A stretch of 64,000 nucleotides of DNA from Ophioderma brevispina. Lineage: Eukaryota > Echinodermata > Ophiuroidea > Amphilepidida > Ophiodermatidae. The stretch is taken from NCBI GenBank assembly GCA_023653785.1, contig JAMKCH010041226.1:1-64000 (forward strand). Reading direction: 5' to 3'. This document shows, in pieces, positions 34,720 through 47,160 of this stretch. A model generated the notes under the pieces. The model was not told the DNA's origin, searched no databases, and saw nothing but the letters and a program-made list of their open reading frames with translations. How positions within the stretch are numbered: position 1 is the stretch's first letter; every line of letters starts with the position of its first letter. The position numbers were made by a program, and so were the translations under genes.

Positions 34720-35110
34720 TGAAAAAAAATGTAGTGTGGGGTAGTAACATTCTGCATAATAGAACTTTTTTTTTGAATAATTATTTTTTGGTCACTTCTA
34801 CCCCCTTTTATCAGAATCTATGAAGAACATGGGTGAGTTGGGGTTCAAATTGTCAGATGGCTGGAGAGCAATCAAAACTAGGGGCGGAGGCCAGAACGCT
34901 ATTGGAAAGGCTCGTGGTGCGCGTTATAGAAGGCTTGGCCAACCGTTTGAGTGCCCTACCTAGATCGAAACATTTCCTACAAACGCTGGTGTTACATCTG
35001 GGCACTAATGACATTTGTGCTGCTCCGTTTGGTTCAACTCGTGAAAGAATCCGTGCGAATTTGAAGGACATGCGCAATTTACCTCATCAAGAATTCGATG
35101 TCTGAGATTT
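34720..35110 (+). pseudogene. SGNH/GDSL hydrolase-like segment downstream of the recombinase
   Basis: About 90 bases after the recombinase, VWGSN (34,734-34,748) stands where SGNH hydrolases carry the GDS/GSS nucleophile block. The frame 34,833-35,105 then contains TLVLHLGTNDICAAPFGS, with GTND at 35,001-35,012. GxND is the third SGNH block. No C-terminal DxxH block was found before the frame ends. Length, position and wording suggest the accessory hydrolase described, as I recall, for some Ngaro elements. The block-I Ser-to-Asn change in this copy and a stop near 34,819 imply decay. Confidence 0.6.
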
Positions 35111-35417
35111 ACCACGCCTTTTTATTATGGTTGAAAACGAGTAGAGTGATGGCCGAAGGTAAACAATCAAGGTTGAATCAGGTTTGCACGGGAAAATGGC
35201 AGGGAATTGGATAAGCCAATTCATCTACAATGGTGACCTTTCCCCCTGCACCATGAGTTCTTACAGAAGAGATGGGTTCACTTGTCTGAGCAGTGTACAT
35301 TAGGTTTAGGCAGAACCTTGAACTGCCCTCCTGTTCTTCAATGACTTCTGGTGCCTTCACTTTCCCCCCTCATGTGTCCTACATGTAAATTCCTAAATTC
35401 CTGATTTTGGGTCAATG

Positions 35418-35565
35418 GTTTTCTCGCTGTCAAGTCTGGTGACCGTTTTGGCATGGAAGAAAATGATGCTAAAGAAAATGTGCTGTTTCACTGTTCAAGT
35501 CTTTTGACCCATTTTGGCATGAAAGTGTGGAAAATGTGTTTTTCTCACCTGTCAAGTCTTTTGGC
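35418..35565. repeat. Imperfect ~66-bp tandem repeat, about 2.3 units
   Basis: TTCTCGCTGTCAAGTC, TTTCACTGTTCAAGTC and TTCTCACCTGTCAAGTC begin three successive units that share a TTTTGGCATG(A/G)AAG word. It ends at a 17-base G run (35,573-35,589). Confidence 0.7.
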
Positions 35566-35589
35566 CATCGGCGGGGGGGGGGGGGGGGG

Positions 35590-36700
35590 TGAGTCAATTC
35601 CTTTCAGCCATGAACTTGTTTGGCAGTGCGATTTTATTTTGGCTCCCTTTTGAGCAAAAATATGCAATTAAATTATATATATGATGAATTGGAAATATAT
35701 AAGCTTGAAGTTCTAATAAGTCTATAAATATTTCATGTCTAGGCTGATATCACTGTAACTTATATTCAGATGTTAGCTGTATGAATTGGATGGTTGGGTC
35801 ACATCCCTCTCCTCATCTGTCAGCCTTATTTATGTATGCAAATTTAGTTTAAAGAGCTAATATAAGCTTATACTGACAAAATACGTGGTTTAAAAGCAAT
35901 TTGTGAGTTTGAGTAAATATCACAGATGCTCCGTCTGTGTGTCGTTGGGCGGACTCCTCTCTGACATCTATTATATATTTCATGGACATATAATGTACTA
36001 AGTTATGTCATGGGACAAGGTTGCTGTTGCAAAGGAATTACAAAAATGTGAGTGTAAATATCAGATTATCTGTTGATACAGGCTGGGTTTAGTCTCCCTC
36101 CTTTCTGTTTATATGACTATAAAAAATATGTTACCAAGATGGTCAATACAGATGCACCTGTCTGTATATGAGTGTGAAGTTTGGGTCATCTCCTCGTGAA
36201 TATCATGAATGTAATCTTTTGCAAATTACCATGCTAATGAGATCTAATCTAAACCGTCAGATGCTGTAGCTGTCTGGGGTAAGAATGGTGAGGGTGATCC
36301 CCATTGAATTAAGGTGGGTGTTAACACCTTGCAACACTGTCGTGTTAATGGCAAAATCAAATAACCTCCACAGATGTGGTAAGGTATGGCATATCTCATT
36401 TTTGGTGTGCTTAGATTTTTCCACCCGAGTCCTAGACAAACCCTATTGTATAGGGTTCGTGTGGACCCAACATTTTGTTTTCGCTCTCAATGCTTTAATG
36501 TTAACGTGATTTTGGCGAAAGCAAACAAATCGCCATGGATTTTGATGCTTATTAGCATACATAAGCTTGTGGTGGCGCTAAGATTTGCTTTGTCCTTAAT
36601 CGTATGGGAGTAACTTTTTAATTTTTTAGTTTTATTTCGCCAATGTAATCTATTTATGGAAAAAGTCCTTAGAGAAAAGTGTTTTTTCCCGAAGGAAAAA
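35590..36700. other. Anonymous sequence with weak ~130-bp periodicity
   Basis: Pyrimidine-rich CATCCCTCTCCTC-like segments recur near 35,800, 35,950, 36,085 and 36,190 with similar surroundings. They may be a very old tandem repeat. No gene or RNA. Confidence 0.3.
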
Positions 36701-36710
36701 GTTGGTTAGG

Positions 36711-37060
36711 TAAAAGGACGAAAAGTTGGTTAGGTAAACGAGATAGATATTTGTTCTGAACCTACAAAGAAAAAAACAAGTTTTGGTAGTTTTCATACTA
36801 AAGAGCGGAGGTGTCGGAAAGTTCGCCTTTTTGCGTATAATTTAGACTTTTGATAGTGCTAAAACAACAGATTTGAGTTATAGCATGGCTCAGAAAAAAT
36901 GGCAACGACTTCAAGATCACAGTAATGTAAACAACATTATAAGATCTTTATAAATATATAGCCAGATTTAAGTACACGCCTTTTATTTAGGTGATACCAT
37001 TATTTAAAATAGGGGTGCTTTTTTGGAAAAATGCACATTTCAAAAACGACTCTTTTGAAA
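36711..37060. repeat. Repeat shared in inverted orientation with 40,400-40,700
   Basis: GTTAGGTAAACGAGA, TTGTTCTGAACC, TTTTCATACTA, AGAGCG and CTAAAACAAC here are mirrored at 40,400-40,600. ATACCATTATTT near 36,995 is mirrored near 40,690. The order of the two blocks differs between the sites, so they are rearranged copies of one family and not simple terminal repeats. A short GGTTAGGTAAA duplication sits at 36,700-36,740. Confidence 0.65.
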
Positions 37061-39950
37061 AGTCCCATCAATCGAAAAGTACCTTTTTTTAATTTTGTGG
37101 TTTTCCAGGGTACATAAATGACATGTTGTTTTGTAGCTACAAAGAAAAAAAGGTATTTTTGCAGAAGAGCAGGTGTTGCCAGAAAGTAGAAAGTTAGATT
37201 TTGGTGCGTGTTTAATTTGACCGGGATATTCGGTTACTGGAAAACACTCAATGGAACCACCTCTGTATTTTATATTTTTTCCATGATTAATATTGACAAA
37301 TTATCAATGTTACGAATTAAATAATTGTCCCAAAAAAATAAATTTACATTTGAAATTGTCATCAGTTGCTCAAAATCTAACCAATGTGAAGGGACAATCA
37401 AGGGAATTGTCAAAACATTACATAAAGAAACAATTTGGGGTGTCTAATTTGGTATGACAAAACTGATATTGCAAAAATGATAACCAGCCTAAGTAAGACC
37501 AATGAGGGGTTTCCCCGTGTTGTTACTTAGATTAATCGGTGCCTTTGGTCTGACATTATCACTTTGTTTGCATTTTATTTGCTTGTGGTTTGTCTGTTTT
37601 AAACTCACGTCTACCAAAGGGGGGGGGGGTACGGGTACCACCCCCTAGTGAACTTTGCTCAGTGCGCTAAAATGCCAAAAGCTTGGTAAAAAGCTTCTAA
37701 GTAATCATTCTCTCCTCCGTTCTGGTTAATTTTAGCGAAAAAAAATGTGAAGTAGCATTTTTCACCGGGGTTAGGGTATATGCCGTCTCAAAATCGAAGG
37801 GTAAGGGGGGAAAGGTGGTGCCACCTGAGTATTATTTTTTATGGGCATTTTTGAAAATAGTATTTATTGCACAGTATGTCTCTAAAACTATGTTTATTTA
37901 AAAACAAAACTTGTCATTTGTCATCATTTAGAGCTGTGAAAAAACGCATGGAAATCGATATTCCTAACTTTTTTAGCGCAAAAGTGGGAATTTAGCTATT
38001 TTCTGTGGGAAAAAGGAAAATGCCAATTTCGCCGACTCGCGGACGTGGATGACGTTCATTGTGTGCATACTAGTTATGTTGGTACTTATTGTGGTATCAA
38101 TGGAAGAGGAGGACATTGTTTGGTCATATATGTGCCCCTAGCCAAATAGGGCATTGAGTAAAAGTTTTCAATGTAAATTCCCACACTTTGAATATACATA
38201 CAGTAATCAATTTCGCAAAGTCTCTGCCATTTTGGCGTGATGCTTCAAACTGACCCTAGGTGACCTTTGAGTCTGCGTTTGGTCTGGGGCTATTATGTGC
38301 TCCAAAACTTTACTCAAAGTGAGCCTGTGTGAATGCAAAATTGTGAAATTCTAAGCCAATGGCCTCCAAGGATCCGTGATTCACTGAAGGGTCTTTACCC
38401 CCCCCTCACCACCACCACCACCCAACAACAAAACAATCCTTATGTAAATTGCATTAAAAATTATCAAAGGTTGTGGCTAAGTGGGACTAACAATCTATAA
38501 TCGCGTCTAATCTTCTGAAACAAATGACACGCGCGCGTCTGTTGGCTTGAGTATTTGTGATTCCCGTTGTCAAGCGTTGTCACACACTTCCGGGTTTCGC
38601 GCTCGTAGCCAGAACTTTGTTTCAGAATTACTGACGAAACGAAACGAAAAGTATAGGTTTGGATTTTCAGTGGACACAACAGAAAACACATACACGGCGC
38701 ACCCTCGCATGCACACTCACACATACGTCAGGTATAGAACTAGAAGATCGCCTAGGGGTGGAGCTTATCACAAGTCTTGTGCCAAATTTTCTTTAAGGCA
38801 AAGGGTTAATGCATACATACATTGTAATGGTCCAAACAATTTCCACAATGAGCTATGATTCAATCGATTTAATGGCCATAAAGTCCATTAGATTGGATAA
38901 AAACATGAAATGGTTCTTTTACTGACCCTGTGTGACCTTTGAAGGCCAAGGTCAGTGACCCTCATTAATGACCTAACAGATGAAATATGGTACTTTATTC
39001 CATTTTTTCATTATCTAAGTATTTAAAACTTGCAAAAGGTGATTTGGTCTCTAGTGGCATAACCAGTTTTTTGCAGGGTTGGAGAAGGAGGAAAGAGAAA
39101 AGAAAGTAGGGCACATATATATTTCAGGGGCAAGCACTATAATTTTCACTGTAATTGGTGCATGTAACAGCAAAAATCATTCTTCCAACGGGGAAAGATG
39201 CTTCCCCAGTTACAGGCATGGTTTACGCCAAGATGTGGTTGTGTTTCATCTTATACCAACCAAAAGATGTCCCCCTGTTGCAAATAAGTGTTCATCTGTA
39301 TGAAAATCATAAAATTAGCTTACACGCGTGTCTGTGCACGTGTGGGTGTTATGGCTGCGTTTTGAAAAAAGTGTTGGTGTGTGGGGGGGGCATTGATTGA
39401 AACCTCATTAGTAAAATCATTTAGAATAAGTTTTTCAGGTAAGGTATGAAACTCTAAAAACACGAATTCATATTGAAATTCGATCTTCCTTTTTCTAAAA
39501 ACTATTGGCAGAGACACTTATTCAAAAAATATTCAGTATGATGTTTAAGGTTGGTACCAAAAAACAAGAAGCTGAAAGTCAATTTGAGCTATATTTGCAT
39601 GCATTAGATTTACCAAATGTAATGACATTCGGTATGAGAACATCACAAAAATCTTTGTATTTGATTACAAAATGTGATCAAACCTATCACCAGAAGAAGC
39701 CCATAATTATCCATTATTTCCAAAAATTAAAATTCTGGTGGGGAGAGGACTTGAAATCTATGGGGTGAATGCCAACAAAAACTGCTTGGTTAGACCTGAT
39801 GAAATTTATAGATGTCATACACATGGTGAACATTCCTTTAGCCAGTAATGAAAAAAGTGATCCAATCTAAGTCTGGTTGATATTGCAGATAGTTCATAGA
39901 ATTTTGCGATTATCGGCTTTTGCGCTTGCATATTCAAAGAATATAAGCTG
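37061..39950. other. Anonymous sequence with scattered repeat fragments
   Basis: Around 37,950-38,125, GGAAATCGATATTCCTAA and GGTATCAATGGAAGAGGAGG match the family of the 57,291-57,732 element. TGACCTTTGA words occur at 38,260 and 38,930. The 103-codon frame at 38,547-38,858 has no recognised domain and lies in Arg/Thr/His-rich simple sequence. No gene is supported. Confidence 0.4.
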
Positions 39951-39959
39951 TGGGCTGCC

Positions 39960-40200
39960 CACAACTTGACCTCAAATGACCTTAGAACCTTGGCAACATG
40001 ACCTTTGACTCATCAACATATGAGGGATCCCTGATTGCACCTATGACACAAAGTTGGAACTTTCAATTTTCAGCGGAGGAAATTTTTACATTAAGCCTCT
40101 TTCATCTTGACCTCACATGGACCTTGGACCTTAGCACATGACCTTTCACCTCATCAACATATGAGGGATTCCACGTTGCACCTATGACTCAGTTTGGTTT
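39960..40200. repeat. Two-unit ~145-bp repeat rich in TGACCTTTGACC-like words
   Basis: CTTGACCTCAAATGACC and CATGACCTTTGACTCATCAA, then CATATGAGGGAT, recur as CTTGACCTCACATGGACC and CATGACCTTTCACCTCATCA, then CATATGAGGGAT. TGACCT half-sites spaced as direct repeats resemble nuclear-receptor DR1 sites (HNF4/RXR type). That is known binding-site grammar; function here is unproven. Confidence 0.75.
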
Positions 40201-40399
40201 CCAATTTGAATTCAAACTTTCAATTGAGATCAATTTGAAAAAAACAAAAAATAACAAAAAAAAACTGTCACAGTATAGCAAAAACAGCAGACATGACACA
40301 CTACCTGACACACATACATACCACATGCCCACAACATATTGCTAATTGGTCCTGCCAACTATAGCTGGCAGCCCACAAACACCTCAGGCTTGTTTGAGT

Positions 40400-40700
40400 A
40401 TAGATAATCCCCAACAGGTAGCTCTAATGAGGCCCATGCGATATCAAACATGTTGTTTTAGACTTTAATCAAAAGGTCTAAATATACGCAGAAAAGCCAA
40501 ACTTTCGAAACCCTCGCTCTGTAGTATGAAAATACCCTTTTTTTTTCTTCATCGGTTCAGAACAAACATCTCGTTACCTAACCCTGAAGAACCCAAAAAA
40601 TGAGAAAATGTTTCTTTCGGGGTTATGGCACTGTTAAAATATCAATTTTTTAGAATGTGGTTTTTTGCAAAAAAAACCACCCTTTTTCAAATAATGGTAT
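40400..40700. repeat. Inverted partner of the 36,711-37,060 repeat
   Basis: GTTGTTTTAGAC, CGCTCTGTAGTATGAAAATA, GGTTCAGAACAAACATCTCG and TTACCTAACC are the complements of the left-hand copy. AAATAATGGTATA follows. The interval between the copies is about 3.5 kb and contains no recognisable transposase. Confidence 0.65.
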
Positions 40701-42598
40701 ATTTCCAAATAATATGGACCTGTATTATCTGGTTATCTTTTTATTAAAGAATACTATGGTTTAACATACTGCATTTGAAAGTGATTTTGTTTTGCTTTAA
40801 ACTAGTGATCGATTAAACTTAGTCATTTTCAGCAAGAAAAATCCTCTAAAATGAGCGAAAATAGGGGTAAAATCCTATTGGCCGTTGCTGCCATGGCAAC
40901 AAAGATGAGAGGTGAAATGTACCATGATATGTAGTTTTGAAACAACATATGAAAGAATCCATTTGTTTGAAGTGTGACGCCATATCTTTGCTTTTTACAG
41001 AACTTTGCTCTTAAGTACATTGGCCAATGAACTTTCTGAAAATCACTGTCAATATGAGATTTTTAACATTAAAGGCCCTAATTCGGAATTCGGAATATGG
41101 CTGGACAAATAAAAGGAATATACGAAAGCAGAGATATACAACGCAGCACGATTGGTATTAATAATCGAATAAAACCTTCAACTGCAGGCATGGATCGCTA
41201 ATATTTGCCTTAATTCCCACTGCAGAAATACACAAATAGTGTTTTTATTGACTCCTAAAATGATCAATTTCTGGCAGTTAAGAACGCGTCCATGGTCGCT
41301 TTCGTAACTTGAATTGAAATCCTTAAAGGTCTAAAGCTACAAAGTTGGACCTTATTTCTTTGCTTCCTTTAAAATAAGGGCGCATGCACTTTTCTTGATG
41401 AGGGGCATAGCATCGTCTTTTAATTTCTAGTCCTAACTAATTCTTCATTATGTGCTTTTTTTAAATATCGCCCAGAACAAGATGATATTAGGACTACTAA
41501 CGGTCTTTAAATGACAAGTTGCTTACAAAATATACCTTAGGTTTACACCATACCTTAAAAACGAAGCACAACAAAAACAAACCAAAATGAAAAGGATTAT
41601 ATACCTCTCAGTGCCTTAAGAAACTGCAACCACTTGCTTAAAGTGGTACTGGGTAAAGCAACAATGTATATAAAAGATGAGAGCATCTACGGTATATTAC
41701 TCAAACTATACAATTGGTTAACAATGCCACATAGGTTAGGCCATCACGAAAAATAAACGAAAACAAACTTGCTTATCTAAACTAAAAATTTGGGACCCTT
41801 TTTTGCATTGTACATAATAGTCAAGGGACTGTGGAACCCCGTGGGATTTCAAGATTATAGCATCGCACCTATTTAGATACCTTAAGTAGATCCCAAATAA
41901 CAAGAAAGAGTTGTTGATGGAGAATGTCCGCAGTGGGAGATGGCGGCCATCTTGGTCTTCAAAATGGCTGTCATTTTGGTATATTTTCTAATCATAACTC
42001 GAGTTGTGAATGTAAATTTAAGGATAGGACCTTCGTAGCTTAAAGCATATTAATTTGATCAAAATTATAATATACAACATCAACTCTTTACCTTAACGTG
42101 ACAATTAAATTAATCCACAATATTGCTAAGAATATCTTTAAGAAAATGTCGTTAATAAATTGATTACGTGATTGTTAATTTATAACAAAGACATATGCGC
42201 AGATATATTCACAACATGAAAAATAGTTGTGGTGCCTTCGTCCGGTTAATATGACATTTTCTTTATGTTTTTTTCGCTGTATTTAATGTAGTTATATCAC
42301 AACATTCATTTTGCTTTTAAGGTGCAATTGCCAACTCTAAAAGGCGTTTAATGTATGCCTTTAATAAGAGCCGATTTCAAAGGAACTTTTAAAAGGGCTT
42401 TCAGGATTCGGTCTATGTTTTCGTATGAGGAGAATAGCTTCTTAACCGCAAGTGCAATTATTTTAAAAGCTCATGTCCATTCTCATGAATTTCCGGTGTC
42501 AAGTCCTATGTGACAGAGTGTTCTAGGCCGCACATAGGCATCACTTGTTTCATCATGGCCACCCTTATGGAAAGTTTTATGTTAGTTTTAAATTTAGA
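40701..42598. other. Anonymous sequence
   Basis: No supported gene or RNA. ATGGCGGCCATCTTGG with AAAATGGCTGTCATTTTGG at 41,940-41,980 is a short palindrome-like cluster of GGCCAT words, like those inside the 24,858-26,268 element. Confidence 0.4.
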
Positions 42599-42742
42599 GA
42601 TAGGTACTGATTTTGGGAACCGATACTCTATTTACGAAGAATTGAACCCAGCGAAACCATTATTTAAGTGGAACGAGGCCGGAGGCCTAGTTCTTCCACG
42701 CAAAAAATAATGGTGTCCCTGGTTCCCCAAATCATACCTTGA
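42599..42742. repeat. ~144-bp imperfect hairpin
   Basis: TAGGTACTGATTTTGGGAAC, AACCATTATTT and GGAACGAGGCC pair with GGCCTAGTTCTTCC, AAATAATGGT and GGTTCCCCAAATCATACCT around about 42,671. A 66-codon frame running through it is a by-product. Confidence 0.75.
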
Positions 42743-43338
42743 TTCCTCATTCTTAAACAGCTTTATTCATTTAAGGTCATCTTTTAACATTTCTCGATGC
42801 TTTCGTTAAATAACAACAGAAAAGGACTGCCACCACCCAGTTACAACAATCGAAACAACCCGTTGAACGCAACGATCAACGGCAACGAGACTCAACGTTG
42901 GCAGGCGCGCGCGAACGTAGCAAAAACGCAGTATGACGCGAGCGCTTCAACCTAAAAATAACATCAATACGCAGCGCGTACTACCTGGTTCAATTGTCGA
43001 TTGACCCGGCATCAGCAAAATGAAATTGCCTACATGTTCAAAGCTGTTAAGAATCTATATTAATATTACTTTAATCTAATAGTAATGCAACTGTTAAATG
43101 TTTATTACAAACGCCGTTCAAACTAGCTCTGAACCTCACAGCTCTAAAACGATGTTTATGTTATTTACACTTTTCGAAATTCCCTGGCTGACGTGTTAAA
43201 ACGGCGTTTTTAAAAACATTTTAACGTGTATCCAGCATACCATATTTCGTTTCAAAGTGGTAAGTGGCACGCTCATTAGCAATCTTGTTTTGCTAATTGT
43301 TGGCGTGTTTTTTGCAAACAAGGGACTTTTTACTACCT

Positions 43339-43501
43339 CTAAATTACAGGATTTAAAAAGTAAATCCCAAACTTGTGATTAGGGATTCAAGTTTCAATCT
43401 ATAGATTTAAATTCTATCTATAGATTTATGTTAAATCTAAAATGGATTGATCCCTAATCAACATTTTTTTGGGATTTATTTAAATGCAAATCTGAATTTA
43501 G
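43339..43501. repeat. ~163-bp fold-back hairpin
   Basis: CTAAATTACAGGATTTAAAA, GTAAATCCCAAA, GATTAGGGAT and CTATAGATTTAAA on the left mirror TAGATTTAAC-like, ATCCCTAATC, TTGGGATTTA and CTGAATTTAG on the right, around about 43,421. Confidence 0.75.
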
Positions 43502-46500
43502 TTGTAACTCGCGAAGGTTTGCCCTCACTCATAACGCAGTTATGGTTGGATTCAGTTTTTTTCCTAGGACGCCGCACTCGATTTTTCTAAGTTCGTATTA
43601 GTTGCCTTGCAGCATCAAGGTGAAAAAGGACCTTTGATTTCTACCAACCAGAATGACCAGGGCCGGAATAATACATTTTGCTATCATAGCTAAATTGATC
43701 ATTGGGTTGTGTAGTTCATGAAAATACGTGATGACAAAAAATAAAGGGATGGCAATTTGAATAAACTAACGTTTTCTAAAATGGCCGTCATTAAGGAATA
43801 GCACGACATCTAATGGTGACTTTGTTCGAATGTATGTTGTCTGGGACAAGAGGTTTCAATATACAATACCCAAGATTTGTCTGAGTCATGGAAATTTACA
43901 TAAACGGCTATTTTTTCAAATGGCCGCTCTCGTCGAAGAAAACCGTATTCTCATTATATAACCTAAGAAGATGTGGTGTCAAAATGAGTGTTTCTGGGTC
44001 CTGAGTTCAATAAAACTATTCTCAACTGTAGGATAAATATAAAATGATGTTTATTTCTTTGTCACTTTTTTTCAAATAGCCCAATATTTTCAATAAAGTA
44101 CCCAAGAGTGTGACTTACTGCAATATCATGGTAATGTGTAAAGTGATTAACCCAGATGTTTGATAATTAATATCACACAGAATCCTCAGTAACTCCTCCT
44201 TAGAACTTACTAACTGCGCTTTATGGCCCCTATAAACGAAAACCCTAAAACAGTGACTACCAATAGGTGTGGCCATGACCATTTAATTGTTCGAAATTCG
44301 GGCGCCATTTTACTCTTATACTCACGACTCATCTGACATTTGAGAATTTGGCTGTTGAAATCCTTGACCTTCAAAAAAAAATCCACTTTGTCACCAAATT
44401 TGTCATCTAGGTGCTGTACAGACTTCCCAATACAAAAATATACAATCAACCTAAAATTTAAAAATATAAACGGTGCATTTTTGCCAGATAATTTTGACTT
44501 TATTTGTGTAGACAAGATCCTAGCTAAATCCTCCGCTTTATGCCATCCAATTGATGGAACCCTAACGGATATATGTCAGTTGAACACAAGGATAAAATAC
44601 CACTTGGACAGTTTCACCTGAAGGTTCAAGAAACTAAAGGTAAAGGCGTGTAGCATCTTGTTGGGTTTAAACCATGTTTTCAAACAAAAGAATATTTAGC
44701 AGGTCGAGTGAATGCGTATCATGCATTGAACTAATCAATATATTATTTTTCAGTGAAGGATCACCAGAAATTATTATGCTGTGGTTGAAATGAAGGGACT
44801 CACTCCTCAGGGACCAATAATCATGAAATTCATGGGAAATTTGGGGAATTTGACTGCTGAACGAATGCTAACATTCTAACATTCTGCTGAGGGACAACTG
44901 TGTGGACAACGCTCTAATGTGAGGGACATTTACCCTTTCCCCCTATTCCCCACGGTCCTCCACGATGCCGGGGAGGAATCTGATGAATAAGCAGTGTCCA
45001 ACAAAGACAATAAAGGAAAGGATGCTTGTGTTCAATGTGCTCAGTTTACTACTTCACAAGTGTCTTTTAATATGGTCTACCTTCTGCTGAAACTGGAGTT
45101 AAAGCTGAGACAACAAGACTGTTTTGGAAGTGCATTTTCAATGCTACATGTATTTATTAGCAATTGCGAACATTAAAGTTAAATTATGTTATATGACAAG
45201 AAGAGCCTTTATACTACTTTGTGGGGTTATTCAATTTCAGAAAGAATGTCTAAGGTGATTTCCACTGGCCAAGTTTGGGTTGATTTCAGGATAGCCGGAA
45301 CTGGCCCAACATGGTTTTTTCAAGTGTCTCCGATAATTAGCCATAACTCTTGAACAACCCCCAAATTAACCACACAAAAAGTCTCATGAAAGCTGGAACA
45401 CTCATAAAAAAGAATCAGTAAACCATTAAGTTTGAGATGAACTTCAATTTTTGCCAAAAAAATTAATCTTTGATTGTATATTTTTTTTTGGGACAGTGTG
45501 TATAGCATGAGGTATAAAGAATTTTGCCTATTATTTGTTGACCATCTTGGAAAATAGTGACGTATGAAAACTTCCATTACTTTTATATTCTTCTGACAGT
45601 TTTGTAAATAGTTTTATTGAACTCCTTGTCCCAGAAAATCTTTAATTTGACACCACAATCATTTTCACAGTTCAAGGTCATCCTGGGGTAAAATTCATAG
45701 AATGGTCCGATTTTGATCAGACTGGTTGTAAACTGTTAAATTTGTCCCACTAGATAAGTAAATGTAAATAGATTCTTTGTTTGAACTTTCTATATAAGAA
45801 TTACAGAGCTATGACTAGTGACCTCCCATAGACTGTAGTCCCCAGTCACATTTTGCGTTCCAATTATGTATCGAATATTATAGATGGTGCAACCAGTATA
45901 TTTTCTGGTTCTGTACCATTACACGAACAATTTGACACCATTTTTATAACGAACGGATATATCTGAAGATTTACCCCCATTGTGACCTTGAACCTATTTT
46001 TACTCATAACTATTGAACTACAACCTGCAGATAGGGCAAACTATACTTTTTTTTAATCCTGGAAATGTAACGAGCACGTTGCATACTTTTCGACGTGTTT
46101 TGATACTTTTTCATATTTTGACCCATGTATAAACCTTAACCCCTTAAAAATATATGTTCCACTCCTTTGATTTTAGTAGACTTTTGATATGTTGTTTTTA
46201 AAGATATTCTCAATACAATTCTGTTGGAATTGATTCTGTTGCAATAAGTGTTGGGTTAAGGCAGCATTCATTCTAATTTGACTGGCCTATTATATAATGT
46301 ATAGAATATACTGGTTTATTCCGCAATTAAAACCTCCCTTGGTTGCCTTCTCAAACTCTGGGAGAAACCTATCCATCCTGCCCCCAAAGACCCAATTCAC
46401 ATAGCAGGAACCTGAATAACTGGTAGATGCTATTCAGCGGTACCTGTTATAACTGACGCAATGTATACACTGCATACAGTGCTGTACAGCAGGAACCATT

Positions 46501-46613
46501 GGAACGGGTTACTGTTCCTTAACGTATTGTACACGTGTATTTCCACCCTGGACTTACAATAGTAATGTTTCTCTTTACTCTAAAATAATATTGAAATACA
46601 CTTATTTTAAAAA
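43502..46613. other. Anonymous sequence
   Basis: The overlapping frames at 44,210-44,621 on both strands (101 and 93 codons) have no domain I recognise. No RNA gene or repeat was identified. Confidence 0.4.
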
Positions 46614-46686
46614 GGCCGTGATTAGATTCGCACCTGTGATACCTGCATTATAAATCGATGCTCTTATCCACTACAACTAGCGAGGA
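46614..46686 (-). other. Degenerate tRNA-like sequence
   Basis: On the minus strand, TAGTTGTAGTGGATAAGAGC resembles a tRNA D-arm/A-box. CGA-TTTATAA-TGC resembles an anticodon loop reading TAT. AGGTGCGAATCT resembles a B-box. The acceptor and anticodon stems pair poorly, so this is at best a tRNA pseudogene or SINE head. Confidence 0.35.
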
Positions 46687-47160
46687 AAGATATGGTAGGG
46701 GATTGATTTTAATCCTATAGTGTGGTGCGTTTAAATGTACCCTAGCAAACAAACTCGTTAGTAAAAAATGCCTTAGCCAAATTAAAAACTTTAAAAATGT
46801 AATTGCAAACTGTTTGTATACTTACATTGTATACATCTGCTTTAGGAACTGGCACCTCCTTGGTTTTCAATAACTTTCTGGCATCTATGTACCCATCCCC
46901 TCTCACGGTCTCCACCTTCCAGCAAATTCTTGAGAATTTCATGCCGTCGAAGATTAACATAGACCCAAGCGTCTTTGATCTTGTGGCTTGATTAGTAGCC
47001 AAAGGTGGGCGATACACTTTGTCCTCCATCATAGACCATACATTCTCAATAGGGTTGAGATCTGGGCTGTTCCCTGGCCAGAAATCTTTCCGTCAAAATG
47101 AAGGAAATCACGTGCGTTTGTTTACTTTCTGTCCCTTTAAATTTCAGACAGGAAGTACTT

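Larger units (their letters stand above)
30500..35350 (+). mobile_element. Ngaro-like (DIRS-order) retrotransposon, decayed
   Basis: The whole element is inferred from the ordered domains Gag zinc finger, reverse transcriptase, RNase H, tyrosine recombinase and SGNH-like hydrolase on one strand. Recombinase after RNase H, with no methyltransferase seen between them, is the Ngaro arrangement rather than DIRS1/PAT. The boundaries given are approximate. I could not identify the split direct repeats that should flank it. Confidence 0.8.

Noticed and set aside
44210..44621. Overlapping ~100-codon frames on both strands
   Set aside because: Neither shows a motif I recognise. Overlapping antisense frames of this length occur by chance in 64 kb.
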